Source of the DNA: Arenibacter troitsensis
GTDB taxonomy: Bacteria; Bacteroidota; Bacteroidia; Flavobacteriales; Flavobacteriaceae
Assembly (NCBI RefSeq): GCF_900177645.1
Contig: NZ_FXAO01000009.1
Span: 104,560-168,559 of the forward strand
DNA: 64,000 bases
Direction: 5' to 3'
The position numbers were made by a program, and so were the translations under genes. The notes under the pieces were generated by a model. The model was not told the DNA's origin, made no database searches, and saw only the letters and a list, made by a program, of their open reading frames with translations. Shown piece after piece: positions 17,801 through 26,710 of this stretch. Numbering within the stretch: the first letter of the stretch is position 1; every line of letters begins with the position of its first letter.

Positions 17801-18616
17801 GGCCAATTGGTAAATATAAGATACGAACAAGGGCCACAAGTCATCAAAAGCGAAGACACCTTTTTAGTTGGCTATGTTTTGTTTGACAAACTTGATGGCT
17901 TTGCAGAAGTAAATGTGGTAGAGAATGCCCAGACCATAATCAAGGGAAGAATAGATGGCGGAGAACTAGTGGTTCCTAAGGGAATTACTTATCAATTTAC
18001 CGGAACCTACGAAAACCAATTACGCGCAGAAAAAACGCTATCTATTGTGGTTCCTTTGGCATTAGCCATTATCTTTTTGATACTATATTTTCAGTTTAGA
18101 TCCGTAGCAACCTCCCTAATGGTATTTACGGGAATTACAGTGGCTTTTGCTGGCGGATTCATCATGATATGGCTATACGGCCAAGAGTGGTTTTTAAACT
18201 TCAGTTTTTTCGGAGAAAACCTTAGGGATCTGTTTAACATGAAAACAATCAATCTAAGTGTGGCCGTATGGGTAGGATTTATTGCCCTGTTTGGTATTGC
18301 TACAGATGATGGGGTAGTCATGGCCACTTACCTAACACAAACTTTTGACAGAGAAAATCCAACCGATAAAAAGGGGATACGCATAGCTGCTCTAGAGGCA
18401 GCGGAAAAACGTATTAGACCCTGTTTAATGACCACAGTCACAACAATCCTTGCCCTCCTGCCCGTAATGACGTCTACCGGAAAAGGCAGTGATATAATGA
18501 TCCCAATGGCAATCCCCATTTTTGGGGGAATGGTCATAGATATCACTTCTTATTTTATTGTACCGGTACTTTATAGTTGGAAAAAGGAATTTCAATTAAA
18601 AAGAGTAAGTAAATGA
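14864..18616 (+). CDS. cusA: CusA-like copper/silver RND efflux permease
   Basis: At 1,250 residues this is about 200 longer than typical CusA. The N-terminal part shows AVDAIPDIGENQQIVFTKW and SSSMFGFSSIYIIFEE. The fourth helix has GIAIAIGTMVDVGVILAEN, and the porter domain contains MLQTGMRAPMGIKVKG, matching the Met-bearing copper entry region of CusA. The extra length lies mainly in added membrane segments around residues 540 to 640 and in a hydrophilic insert at about 745 to 830 (KSEYMRNSKGERQRYK and onward). The second RND half ends with GFIALFGIATDDGVVMA. It should export Cu(I) or Ag(I). The stop codon overlaps the ATG of the TolC gene by 4 bp, and no adaptor gene follows directly; the CusB-like gene at 27937 may serve. 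Confidence 0.92.
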   Translation: MLNKGIKFLIENKLVAVLMLTLFVGWGIVNSPFNWDTGFLPTDPVAVDAIPDIGENQQIVFTKWEGRSPQDIEDQITYPLTTSILGIPGVKTIRSSSMFGFSSIYIIFEEDIEFYWSRSRILEKLNSLPSGLLPDNVNPALGPDATGLGQIFWYTLEGRDKDGNVTGGWDLQELRSIQDYYVKYALSSAAGVSEVASIGGYVKEYQVDVNPEIMRQYNISLSDIVKAVKKSNQDIGAQTLEINQAEYLVRGLGYVESIEDIENAVVSSENFTSLRIKDLGKVHMGPAPRRGILDKEGAEVVGGVVVARYGSNPLEVINNVKKQIEELAAGLPSKQLEDGTTSQVTIVPFYDRTELIHETLGTLNEALTLEILITILVIIVMIFNLRASILISGLLPVAVLMVFVTMKLFNVDANIVALSGIAIAIGTMVDVGVILAENMIRHLEDEKLRHNENGTEYTINEIIYNATSEVSGAILTAVLTTIISFVPVFTMIGAEGKLFRPLAFTKTMALTASLIIALFLIPPFAAVFFKKNNLKQNSKYILNAILVMLGITAIFYGYWLGLILIAFATTAFLGILGKVSSKRANLINIIISVVAIILLLAAYWRPLGFDRSIFMNLIFVSIICFGLLGSFSIFRNYYSRILQWALANKLLFLIIPTTVLTLGFIIMKNTGKEFMPSLNEGSFLLMPTSLPHAGVEENKRVLQQLDMAVASIPEIETVVGKSGRTESALDPAPLSMYENVIQYKSEYMRNSKGERQRYKVNEDGLFVLKNGNFNINHNNKLDGDKHYEEYQLQTIVTNDDLVPDNNGEYYRNWRPKIKSPDDIWNEIVRVTKFPGITSAPKLQPIETRLVMLQTGMRAPMGIKVKGQDLQEIEAFGLQLEKILKQVDGVKEQAVFADRIVGKPYLLIDIDRKQLARYGISVMDVQEVLQVAVGGMPLTQTVEGRERYSIRVRYPRELRENPTDLENIYVPVEKGSPVPLGQLVNIRYEQGPQVIKSEDTFLVGYVLFDKLDGFAEVNVVENAQTIIKGRIDGGELVVPKGITYQFTGTYENQLRAEKTLSIVVPLALAIIFLILYFQFRSVATSLMVFTGITVAFAGGFIMIWLYGQEWFLNFSFFGENLRDLFNMKTINLSVAVWVGFIALFGIATDDGVVMATYLTQTFDRENPTDKKGIRIAALEAAEKRIRPCLMTTVTTILALLPVMTSTGKGSDIMIPMAIPIFGGMVIDITSYFIVPVLYSWKKEFQLKRVSK

Positions 18617-19830
18617 AAAATATTAAAATCCTCATTTGTTTAATAATGGTTTCGACTTGGGCAGAAGCACAGGATCTGCAATCTTATATTCTGGAGGCTC
18701 AGGAAAATAATCCACAGATACAGGCCTTTAATCTAAAATATAGCATTGCCCAAGAGAAGGTAAACGAGGTAAATACGCTACCCAACACCAACCTGAGCGC
18801 AGGCTATTTTGTAAGTGAACCGGAAACACGAACTGGAGCACAACGGGCCAGGTTTTCGGTATCGCAGATGTTGCCCTGGTTTGGGACCATAACAGCTCGG
18901 CAAAATTATGCTGTTTCAATGTCCAATGTGGATTACATAGAAATAGCTATCGCCAAACGTAAATTGGCGCTTGCTGTGGCCCAATCTTATTACCAATTGC
19001 ATGCCATTGAAGCAAAGCAAAAGGTACTAGATCAGAACATACAATTACTGAAAACGTATGAGCGATTGGCATTGACTTCGGTGGAAGTAGGTAAGGCTTC
19101 GGCCGTTGATGTACTGAAATTACAAATACGTCAAAATGAATTACGCCAACAAAGGGAAATTTTGGATCAGGACTACGTGGCCGAAAAATCTAATTTCAAC
19201 AATCTTTTAAATAGAAAGACAACCATGTCTATAGGTATTGTTTCGGAAATGACCCTTCCCTTGGAGGACCCTATTTACTTAGGGAATGGATTGGAACTTA
19301 ACCCTGAAATCCTGAAGTACGATGAATTGTATGAATCCATAGTCCAATCAGAATTGCTCAACAAAAAGGATGGTGCTCCCAATATTGGTTTTGGAGTGGA
19401 TTTCATTCCTGTTCAGGAAAGACCGGACATGAATTTTGAAGATAATGGGAAAGATATTGTGATGCCCATGGTAACTTTCTCTTTCCCTATTTTTAACAAT
19501 CGTATTAAATCTGTTTCCAAGCAAAACGAAATGCGTCTAAAAGAAACCGAATTGCAAAAAAATGAGCGCATTAATCTACTTCAATCAGCATTGGCAAAGG
19601 CTGAGTCAGTTCGTAATGAGGCACGTATCAAGTATAACACCCAACAAATCAATCTAAAACAGTCCAAAAATGCTGAAGAAATTCTTATGAAAAATTATGA
19701 GACTGGTACTATTGATTTTAATGATGTGCTGGATATTCAGGAATTGCAGTTAAAATTTCAATTGAACCAAGTCGAATCAGTGCAATTGTATTACGTACAA
19801 TCGGCAATTATTAACTATTTAATCAATTGA
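18613..19830 (+). CDS. TolC-family outer-membrane factor (CusC-like)
   Basis: A 405-residue outer-membrane efflux protein with a signal peptide ending near AEAQ. It has two outer_membrane_efflux repeats of alternating helices and strands, for example RFSVSQMLPWFGTITARQNY early and the Asn/Gln/Glu-rich coiled coil DYVAEKSNFNNLLNRK midway. The start overlaps the CusA-like stop as ATGA, so translation is coupled. It forms the outer channel of the copper export system. No lesion is visible, unlike the TolC at 6898, so it might also serve that orphaned pump. Confidence 0.92.
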   Translation: MKNIKILICLIMVSTWAEAQDLQSYILEAQENNPQIQAFNLKYSIAQEKVNEVNTLPNTNLSAGYFVSEPETRTGAQRARFSVSQMLPWFGTITARQNYAVSMSNVDYIEIAIAKRKLALAVAQSYYQLHAIEAKQKVLDQNIQLLKTYERLALTSVEVGKASAVDVLKLQIRQNELRQQREILDQDYVAEKSNFNNLLNRKTTMSIGIVSEMTLPLEDPIYLGNGLELNPEILKYDELYESIVQSELLNKKDGAPNIGFGVDFIPVQERPDMNFEDNGKDIVMPMVTFSFPIFNNRIKSVSKQNEMRLKETELQKNERINLLQSALAKAESVRNEARIKYNTQQINLKQSKNAEEILMKNYETGTIDFNDVLDIQELQLKFQLNQVESVQLYYVQSAIINYLIN

Positions 19831-19832
19831 TT

Positions 19833-20396
19833 ATGGTCAAGGATTTCTACATAAATAATATGGTTTATGACAGGTGTATAAAGGGGTTGAAAGACGAATT
19901 TCATGCACATAACATTGAATTGCTTCAGGTAGAATTAGGCCGTTTGCGATTGGATATTGAAGACCATTATGTAGATAAACTCGAAACTTTATTGAAAGAA
20001 CACGGTTTTGCACTCATCATTTCGACCGAGGATAAATTGACGGAGAAAGTAAAAATTGAATTGATAAAGTTACTGAATATGATGCCACTTGAAAATAAAG
20101 GTAAGCTATCAGATATTCTTGCGGATAAATTACAAAGGGACTATTCGAAAATCAGCAAGGTGTTTTCCACTACAGAGGGCATCACTATTGAAAAATATTT
20201 TATCAAGCTGAAGATAGAAAAGATCAAGGAACTTATCCAGACACCGGAATACAATTTTATGGAAATAAGCCAGATGCTCGATTACAGCAACGTCAATCAT
20301 TTAAGCAAACAATTTAAAAGCGAGACTGGGATGAGCCTGAGAGATTATAAGAATGGCCGGAAAAATTTTAGAAATCCTTTGGACAAAATTGTATAG
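19833..20396 (+). CDS. HMA-like/AraC one-component regulator with altered metal motif
   Basis: A 187-residue protein (ATG 19833; a TTG at 19827 is also in frame). The N-terminal 65 residues resemble an HMA fold: NMVYDRCIKGL in the place of the metal loop, then a beta-alpha-beta pattern ending in EHGFALI. The C-terminal 90 residues are an AraC-type double helix-turn-helix (EGITIEKYFIKLKIEKIKEL and MDISQ-like helices, closing with SKQFKSETGMSLRDYK). The protein is paralogous to the one at 42100 to 42660, which keeps NMVCNRCI; here the first Cys is Tyr. The gene follows the Cus-type TolC gene by 2 bp, so it is probably the copper regulator of this operon or a relative that has lost one ligand. 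Role inferred from layout and context. Confidence 0.8.
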   Translation: MVKDFYINNMVYDRCIKGLKDEFHAHNIELLQVELGRLRLDIEDHYVDKLETLLKEHGFALIISTEDKLTEKVKIELIKLLNMMPLENKGKLSDILADKLQRDYSKISKVFSTTEGITIEKYFIKLKIEKIKELIQTPEYNFMEISQMLDYSNVNHLSKQFKSETGMSLRDYKNGRKNFRNPLDKIV

Positions 20397-20470
20397 ATAT
20401 GAGCCAGAATTAGGATACAACATACTGAATGCCAGTAATATTTTTATTGAACAATAACAATGAAAACACT

Positions 20471-22918
20471 ATGAAATTGCTAAGAATTATCACATTACTC
20501 CTGTCTTCTTCCACGGTATTCGCCCAAGTGGGAACCAACGGGCAGGATAGAAAGGAAGAGGGGCGACCAGTCAAGGAATACAGCCTTGTTTTGGAAAATA
20601 ATAGAATAACACTTGGAGGAGTAACGGCAAACGGGATGACCATCAATGGCAGTATTCCCGGACCTACATTGGAATTTACTGAAGGTGACCTCGCCATCAT
20701 AAACGTGACCAATAAAATGGACGTGGAAACCTCTGTCCACTGGCACGGATTGATACTGCCTAACTTTTATGATGGCGTACCCTATTTGACTACCCCACCA
20801 ATAGAACCTGGAACCACTTTTCAATATAGAATACCCATTAACCAATCGGGTACCTACTGGTACCATTCGCATACGATGCTCCAAGAACAAAAGGGTGTTT
20901 ATGGTTCCATTATGATTCAGCCCAAGGAAAAAACATTGGAATATGATAAGGATTTGGTCGTGGTACTCTCTGACTGGACCAACGAAAAACCAATGAACGT
21001 ACTGCGAAACCTTAAGCGCGGGAATGAGTGGTATCAAGTCAAAAAAGGTACGGCGGTTCCTTTAGGGAGGGTCATCAAAGAGGGTGCATTTGGTGCTCAA
21101 CTCAAGTTTTGGAGAGACCGTATGGAAGGTGCTGATATAGCCGATATCTATTATCCGGCATTTCTGACCAATGGGAAAACTTTGGCGGAATATCCAGAAT
21201 TCGAGGCGGGCGAAAAAGTGCGGCTTCGTTTTATCAATGCATCCGCCTCTACCTATTATTGGATGGATTTCGGAGGCGGAAATCCTATGGTGGTCTCCGG
21301 CGACGGTATTGATGTGGAACCTGTATTCAAAAGTCGTTTTCTTTTTGGCATTGCAGAGACCTATGATGTTATAGTTACCGTTCCCGAGGGTACTTTGGAG
21401 GTTACTGCAACGGCACAGGATGGCTCTGGAAGTACTTCGTTGCGCTTGGGCCAAGGAACCCTGTATCCGGCAAAAAGAATCGACAGGCCCGATAAGGTGG
21501 CAATGATGAAACAGATGGCCAAAATGAATATGAAAATGGGCGCACCTGCAATGGCCGGTAACAAAAAGAAGAACACGCCGGAATATCTTATGCAAAAGTA
21601 CGGAATGAATATGGATATGAAAGACGGCAAGATGAATATGGGAATGCACGATAAGATGTCAATGAATAATGGCCAAATGGATAAAATGAAAATGGATGAC
21701 CAAAAACCTATGGATATGAATGAAAAACATATGCAAATGGAGATGGACAAAAAGATGGACGGTATGGAGGGAATGAACCCGCCTGCCGGACGGGCAGGAA
21801 AGGATTCAATGCCTATGAACCAAAAGAACGCATCCAATAAAATGAAGGGTCATATGGGTCACAATATGTTTATGATGAAGAAAGACACTTCATCTTTCGA
21901 TTATGATACCCGAAAAACCTACTTCAACTATGATTTCTTAAAGGCAACCGAAAATACGACCTACAATGCTGATTTGCCCGTGAACGATATTCTATTGAAC
22001 CTGACCGGGAATATGCAAAGGTATGTATGGAGTATGAACGGTGTGCCGCTTTCAGAAACGGATAAAATTAAAATCAAAGGAAGTGAAGTAACCCGCATTA
22101 CGCTCAACAACCTTACAATGATGCACCACCCGATGCACCTACACGGTCATTATTTTAGGGTAATCAACGAAAATGGCGAACGTTCCCCATTAAAGCATAC
22201 CGTCAATGTGCCACCGATGCAGAAAGTGGTCATCGAGTTTTACAACGAGGAGTATGGCGATTGGTTCTTTCACTGCCACATCCTGTACCATATGATGGGT
22301 GGTATGGCACGCATTTTCAGTTATGATACCCCAAGGGATGAAAGGATGCAGGATTTTCCTGTTCAAAAACTGATTGACGAAACAGACCATTATTATTCGT
22401 GGGGGATGGCGCGCTTGGGCTCAAACTTCAATGAACTCTTTTTAATGTCAAGCAATATCCGCAACGAGTTCGGACTACGGGCTGAATTTGACTATGACAA
22501 AAACCTTGAAGCCGAAGTAAACTATAACAGATACCTTAATGATTGGGTGCGCCTATACGTAGGGGTAAATACCGAAACCTCCACACTCGATTCTTATAAC
22601 ACCTTTAATACGGTAGGTTTGGTGGGTTTAAAATACTTTACTCCGTACCGCTTCAATGTAGATGTGAGTATGGACCACCAACTAAGGCCAAGAATTCGTC
22701 TGGATAGGGAATTCTTGATTTTTCCGAGAATTTTTCTGGAAGGGGAATACGAATACCGAGCCGACTTAGTTTGGGTGAACGATATTGGGGATTCATCTTA
22801 TCAAAGCGAAACGCAGTGGTTGGTGGGAGCCTCTTATATCCTATCCCGAAATTTTTCAATACAAGCAAATTACAACAACCGATATGGCTGGGGTGGCGGC
22901 CTTTTAGCCCGATTTTAA
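20471..22918 (+). CDS. periplasmic multicopper oxidase fused to CopB-like outer-membrane barrel
   Basis: An 815-residue protein from ATG 20471, chosen because MKLLRIITLLLSSSTVFAQ is a clean signal peptide; an ATG at 20429 would add 14 odd residues. Three cupredoxin domains follow: the first holds the HWHGLILP and YWYHSHTM copper ligands, and the last holds HPMHLHGHYF and the HCHILYHM type 1/trinuclear motif near residue 600. Between them is a Met/His/Asp-rich region (about 346 to 466) as in CopA of copper resistance, including many MxM repeats. From about residue 640 there is a beta-rich domain of strands with YRADLVWVN, resembling CopB, an outer-membrane protein. It should oxidise and bind Cu(I) in the periplasm. 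It leads a copper-defence run. Confidence 0.9.
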   Translation: MKLLRIITLLLSSSTVFAQVGTNGQDRKEEGRPVKEYSLVLENNRITLGGVTANGMTINGSIPGPTLEFTEGDLAIINVTNKMDVETSVHWHGLILPNFYDGVPYLTTPPIEPGTTFQYRIPINQSGTYWYHSHTMLQEQKGVYGSIMIQPKEKTLEYDKDLVVVLSDWTNEKPMNVLRNLKRGNEWYQVKKGTAVPLGRVIKEGAFGAQLKFWRDRMEGADIADIYYPAFLTNGKTLAEYPEFEAGEKVRLRFINASASTYYWMDFGGGNPMVVSGDGIDVEPVFKSRFLFGIAETYDVIVTVPEGTLEVTATAQDGSGSTSLRLGQGTLYPAKRIDRPDKVAMMKQMAKMNMKMGAPAMAGNKKKNTPEYLMQKYGMNMDMKDGKMNMGMHDKMSMNNGQMDKMKMDDQKPMDMNEKHMQMEMDKKMDGMEGMNPPAGRAGKDSMPMNQKNASNKMKGHMGHNMFMMKKDTSSFDYDTRKTYFNYDFLKATENTTYNADLPVNDILLNLTGNMQRYVWSMNGVPLSETDKIKIKGSEVTRITLNNLTMMHHPMHLHGHYFRVINENGERSPLKHTVNVPPMQKVVIEFYNEEYGDWFFHCHILYHMMGGMARIFSYDTPRDERMQDFPVQKLIDETDHYYSWGMARLGSNFNELFLMSSNIRNEFGLRAEFDYDKNLEAEVNYNRYLNDWVRLYVGVNTETSTLDSYNTFNTVGLVGLKYFTPYRFNVDVSMDHQLRPRIRLDREFLIFPRIFLEGEYEYRADLVWVNDIGDSSYQSETQWLVGASYILSRNFSIQANYNNRYGWGGGLLARF
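21782..21798 (+). repeat. GC-rich palindrome in the Met-rich region of the copper oxidase
   Basis: CCTGCC-ggacg-GGCAGG is an inverted repeat of a type dispersed in Bacteroidota genomes. It encodes PAGRAG, which is foreign to the surrounding Met/Lys/Asp-rich segment, so it looks like an in-frame repeat insertion. Confidence 0.6.
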
Positions 22919-22943
22919 CAAGTAACAATTTAAAACAAACAAA

Positions 22944-23534
22944 ATGAAGTCAGTAAAAAGAACAATGAGTACAATGGCACTTGCCGCTGTAATGATTGCA
23001 ACAGTTTCCTGTAAAGATGGGAACAAAAAAGAAGCTACAACACCGGTGAGCACTGAAATGCATCAAAAAACCATGGATGACAAAGAAGATATGGCTATGG
23101 GCAAAAGTCAAGATGCCAAGGCGGAAGCGATATTGAAGGATTATTTCAGCTTGAAGGACGCCTTGGTCAACGATGACAATTCCCTAGCAAAGGAACTGGG
23201 AAATATGTTGGCACAATCGCTCAAATCCTTTGATGCATCAAGTTATTCCGATAACGAGCAAAACGAATTGAAAGACATTATCGAAGATGCAACAGAACAC
23301 GCAGAGCATATTGGAGAGAGTGACATTAATCACCAACGCGAGCACTTTAAGACGCTAAGTAAGGATATGACCGATATAGTGGCCATTACGGGAACCTCGA
23401 TGACCATTTATGAACAGTTCTGTCCTATGTATGACAAGGGAACTGCTTGGTTAAGTGCTAGCAAGGAGATTATGAACCCTTACTACGGAAGCCAAATGTT
23501 GACTTGCGGAAAAGTGCAGAAAGAGATTAATTAA
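22944..23534 (+). CDS. DUF3347 lipoprotein
   Basis: A 196-residue protein with a lipoprotein signal ending at Cys23 (TVSC), a Met/His/Asp-rich linker ([16 protein letters not shown]) and a DUF3347 domain of about 130 residues. The domain is helical and closes with [21 protein letters not shown] and TCGK, the Cys and Met residues being candidate copper ligands. The same domain forms the C-terminus of the CusB-like protein at 27937. It follows the copper oxidase gene by 25 bp and precedes a haem-binding protein immediately, so a periplasmic copper-binding or delivery role is likely. Nothing in the sequence shows catalytic activity. Confidence 0.85.
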   Translation: MKSVKRTMSTMALAAVMIATVSCKDGNKKEATTPVSTEMHQKTMDDKEDMAMGKSQDAKAEAILKDYFSLKDALVNDDNSLAKELGNMLAQSLKSFDASSYSDNEQNELKDIIEDATEHAEHIGESDINHQREHFKTLSKDMTDIVAITGTSMTIYEQFCPMYDKGTAWLSASKEIMNPYYGSQMLTCGKVQKEIN

Positions 23535-23990
23535 GTGAATGCTTTAAAATTCATAGTGATTTTTTTTTTGGTTGTGATGGTGGGTATCCAATTTATACCC
23601 ACCAATCCCAACCAAAGTGATGTTGTTCCCGATACTGATTTTATGTTGGTCAATAAGGTGCCATCCAAGATTCGGGGAATCATAGAGGTTTCATGCTATG
23701 ATTGTCACAGCAATAACACCAAGTATCCGTGGTACAATAAAATTCAACCCGCGGCATGGTACTTGGAAAGTCACATTAATGAAGGAAAATCGGTATTGAA
23801 CTTCAATGAATGGGGGACACTATCTGATAGAAGGAAGAAAAGCAAATTAAAGTCGATCAAGAGTCAGATCAAAAATGGAAAAATGCCAATGCAATCTTAT
23901 ACTTTTATTCATAAGGATGCGACGCTGTCAGGTGATGATAGGACATATATCGCAAAATATTTACAAGAACTTAGCAGCAGTATAAAGTGA
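23535..23990 (+). CDS. haem-binding domain protein (single c-type haem site)
   Basis: A 151-residue protein starting at GTG directly after the previous stop codon. A hydrophobic N-terminal anchor (IVIFFLVVMVGIQFI) is followed by a haem-attachment motif CYDCH at residues 54 to 58, then YPWYNKIQPAAW, the typical sequence around the site in the Haem_bd domain. The rest is a small helical domain with a conserved GKMPMQ. It is probably a periplasmic membrane-anchored cytochrome that could take electrons from the multicopper oxidase upstream or another partner. This pairing is inferred. The GTG start is supported because the next Met lies inside the anchor. Confidence 0.82.
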   Translation: MNALKFIVIFFLVVMVGIQFIPTNPNQSDVVPDTDFMLVNKVPSKIRGIIEVSCYDCHSNNTKYPWYNKIQPAAWYLESHINEGKSVLNFNEWGTLSDRRKKSKLKSIKSQIKNGKMPMQSYTFIHKDATLSGDDRTYIAKYLQELSSSIK

Positions 23991-24002
23991 AGTCCTGTTT
24001 GG

Positions 24003-24050
24003 GGAAGGAGAAGTATAGTTAATGGTTAGTGTTTATTATCCTTCCTTTTT
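24003..24050 (+). terminator. possible terminator after the haem-binding gene
   Basis: GGAAGGA at 24003 pairs with TCCTTCC at 24039 and is followed directly by TTTTT. The 29-base loop is long, so the assignment is tentative, but it fits the 210 bp gap before the copper ATPase. Confidence 0.4.
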
Positions 24051-24119
24051 CAGGCATATAATTCCATTTAAATTTCTGACCAATGAAAGTCGGGAATATC
24101 AAAGGGATAATTACAATTA

Positions 24120-24141
24120 TAAATTGAAAATATTCAATTTA
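24120..24141. promoter_or_regulatory. palindrome upstream of the copper ATPase
   Basis: TAAATTGAA-aata-TTCAATTTA is a perfect 9 bp inverted repeat 60 bp before the ATPase ATG, in an otherwise unstructured AT-rich gap. Its place fits an operator for a copper-responsive regulator, but no regulator gene is adjacent to support a name. Confidence 0.45.
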
Positions 24142-24200
24142 GACTCTATCAACCTTGAAACATAAACTGAAACAGACAATATTCTAAATCCAATTATTCA

Positions 24201-26705
24201 ATGAAACATTTATATCATATACACGGAATGACTTGCAATGGCTGCCGGAGCCATGTTGAAGAAATATTGGCAAAAGTGGAAGGGGTATCCAACGTTTCGG
24301 TGGATTTAGAAAAAGCAGAGGCCAGGATTGAAATGGAAAATCACATTCCTATTCAGAAATTTCAAGAAGCATTGGAAAAAGATGGAGGAAGTTATTCCAT
24401 CCATATGCCCGGTGATCATGCCAAGGAGATGGCGCAAAAGAAATCAAAACCAGAAGGTAAGGGATCAGGAACTTTTTACTGTCCAATGCATTGTGAGGGT
24501 GACAAAACCTATAATCATCCGGGAGATTGCCCAGTATGTGGCATGGACCTAGTAGAGGAGCATAAACTAACAACAAGTTCGGCCACTCAATTTACATGTC
24601 CAATGCACCCGGAAATTATTAGTGATGCTCCTGGAAGTTGTCCAATTTGCGGGATGGATTTGGTACCTATGGAACCCGACCTGTCCGCCGAGGAAAAGAC
24701 GTATAAAAAACTGCTCAAAAAGTTTTGGATAGCAACTGCCTTTACATTGCCCATCTTTATTATTGCAATGTCGGAGATGCTGACTAACAATCCATTGTAC
24801 GACGTTCTGGAATTGAAATATTGGAACTGGGTGCAGTTCGCTCTTTCCGTACCGGTTGTTTTCTATGCCACCTGGATGTTCTTTGAGAGAGCATATAGAA
24901 GCATCAGGTCTTGGAATCTAAATATGTTTACGCTTATTGGCATAGGTGCCGGTGTGGCCTGGTTGTTTAGCGTGTTCGGAATGTTATTTCCAGACTTCTT
25001 TCCAGACCAATTCAAGACCGAAGCTGGCACGGTGCACGTTTATTTTGAAGCGGCTACCGTAATTCTGACTTTGGTTCTATTGGGTCAATTGCTCGAAGCA
25101 CGCGCCCATAGCAAGACCAATTCTGCAGTAAAGGAACTTTTAAAATTGGCACCCAACAAAGCAATTAAAGTTGTGGATGGGGAAGAACAGCAAGTAGACA
25201 TCGACCAAATTGAATTGGACGATTTTCTAAGGGTAAAACCGGGGGATAAGATTCCCGTTGACGGTGTTATTACCGAGGGCGAAACATCCATAGATGAATC
25301 GATGATTACTGGCGAACCCATTCCTGTAAACAAATCCGTCGGTGATAAAGTAAGCAGCGGAACGATAAACGGCAATCAGTCTTTTTTGATGAAAGCTGAA
25401 AAGGTTGGTTCTGACACCTTGCTGTCCCAAATTATCCAGATGGTCAACGATGCCAGTCGCAGTCGTGCACCTATCCAAAAACTGGCCGATACGGTTTCAG
25501 GTTATTTTGTACCCATTGTGGTCATCATTGCAGCCATAACTTTTGGGGTATGGGCCATTTGGGGTCCAGAACCCGCTTATGTTTATGCTTTGGTGAATGC
25601 CATTGCCGTATTAATAATCGCCTGTCCTTGTGCCCTGGGTCTTGCCACACCAATGTCCGTTATGGTGGGTGTTGGCAAAGGCGCACAAAACGGCGTGCTC
25701 ATAAAGAATGCCGAGGCCCTGGAAAAAATGGACAAAGTGGATACGCTTATCGTGGATAAGACCGGGACCATTACTGAAGGAAAACCCACGGTTGAGAAAG
25801 TAGGTTCTTTTGATAATAAAAACTTCGGCGAAAGCGAGGTACTTCAATATATCATTTCACTCAACAGTCAAAGCGAACATCCATTAGCAGCAGCAACCGT
25901 TAAATACGGTAAGGAACATAACGCTGAATTCCTTAAAGCAGATGGTTTTAATGCTGTCACGGGAAAAGGTGTTGAAGGAATTGTCAATGGCAAGAAAGTA
26001 TTTCTAGGTAATGCCAAAATGATGAAACGGGCCAAATCAGTACTTTCCGAGACAATGGAAGAAGAAGCCCTATCCTACCAAAAACAGGGCAAAACAGTTT
26101 CGTTTCTGGCTATCGACCGTAATACGGTCGGCTATGTGGTCATAGGCGATAAAATCAAAGAAACTAGTGCCAAGGCCATCAAAGAACTACAGGACAAAGG
26201 AATCGCCGTGATAATGCTTACGGGCGACAATCATGATACGGCACAGGCCGTTGCAAGCGAACTCGATCTTGCTGACTTTCAGGCTGGAATGCTACCTGAA
26301 AACAAATTGCAGGAAGTGGAAAAACTACAAAAGAACGGAAAAGTCGTCGCAATGGCTGGTGATGGCATTAATGATGCCCCTGCCTTGGCCAAAAGCGATG
26401 TGGGCATCGCCATGGGAACGGGAACCGATGTGGCCATAGAAAGTGCCTCCATTACCTTGGTGAAAGGCGACCTTCATGGCATCGTAAAGGCAAAAAACCT
26501 AAGTGATGTGGTAATGAAGAACATTAAGCAGAATTTGTTTTTTGCGATGATTTACAACACCCTAGGGATTCCCATCGCTGCGGGATTGCTATATCCTTTT
26601 TTCGGGATTTTGTTGTCTCCAATGATAGCGGCCTTGGCTATGAGTTTCAGTTCGGTTTCGGTCATAGCCAATTCGCTTAGGCTAAAAGGTTCAAATATAA
26701 ACTAA
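24201..26705 (+). CDS. copA: copper-exporting P1B-1 ATPase with HMA and two HMBD motifs
   Basis: An 834-residue Cu(I) ATPase. Residues 1 to 65 are an HMA domain with GMTCNGC (Cys12 and Cys15). Two heavy-metal binding (HMBD) motifs follow, each a CPMH then CPxCGMDL unit (near residues 95 to 125 and 135 to 160). The core shows TGEP, the CPC membrane site at about residue 475, DKTGT with phosphorylated Asp519, SEHPLA and [16 protein letters not shown]. The late helices carry the YN and MxFSS residues ([19 protein letters not shown]) that define copper-type pumps. It exports Cu(I) from the cytoplasm and shares its operon with PepSY, DUF305 and CusB-like genes downstream. Confidence 0.94.
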   Translation: MKHLYHIHGMTCNGCRSHVEEILAKVEGVSNVSVDLEKAEARIEMENHIPIQKFQEALEKDGGSYSIHMPGDHAKEMAQKKSKPEGKGSGTFYCPMHCEGDKTYNHPGDCPVCGMDLVEEHKLTTSSATQFTCPMHPEIISDAPGSCPICGMDLVPMEPDLSAEEKTYKKLLKKFWIATAFTLPIFIIAMSEMLTNNPLYDVLELKYWNWVQFALSVPVVFYATWMFFERAYRSIRSWNLNMFTLIGIGAGVAWLFSVFGMLFPDFFPDQFKTEAGTVHVYFEAATVILTLVLLGQLLEARAHSKTNSAVKELLKLAPNKAIKVVDGEEQQVDIDQIELDDFLRVKPGDKIPVDGVITEGETSIDESMITGEPIPVNKSVGDKVSSGTINGNQSFLMKAEKVGSDTLLSQIIQMVNDASRSRAPIQKLADTVSGYFVPIVVIIAAITFGVWAIWGPEPAYVYALVNAIAVLIIACPCALGLATPMSVMVGVGKGAQNGVLIKNAEALEKMDKVDTLIVDKTGTITEGKPTVEKVGSFDNKNFGESEVLQYIISLNSQSEHPLAAATVKYGKEHNAEFLKADGFNAVTGKGVEGIVNGKKVFLGNAKMMKRAKSVLSETMEEEALSYQKQGKTVSFLAIDRNTVGYVVIGDKIKETSAKAIKELQDKGIAVIMLTGDNHDTAQAVASELDLADFQAGMLPENKLQEVEKLQKNGKVVAMAGDGINDAPALAKSDVGIAMGTGTDVAIESASITLVKGDLHGIVKAKNLSDVVMKNIKQNLFFAMIYNTLGIPIAAGLLYPFFGILLSPMIAALAMSFSSVSVIANSLRLKGSNIN

Positions 26706-26710
26706 AGGAT

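Noticed and set aside
21361..21837. Minus-strand frame of 158 codons rich in Ile and Phe
   Set aside because: It is the mirror of the Met-rich repeat of the copper oxidase.
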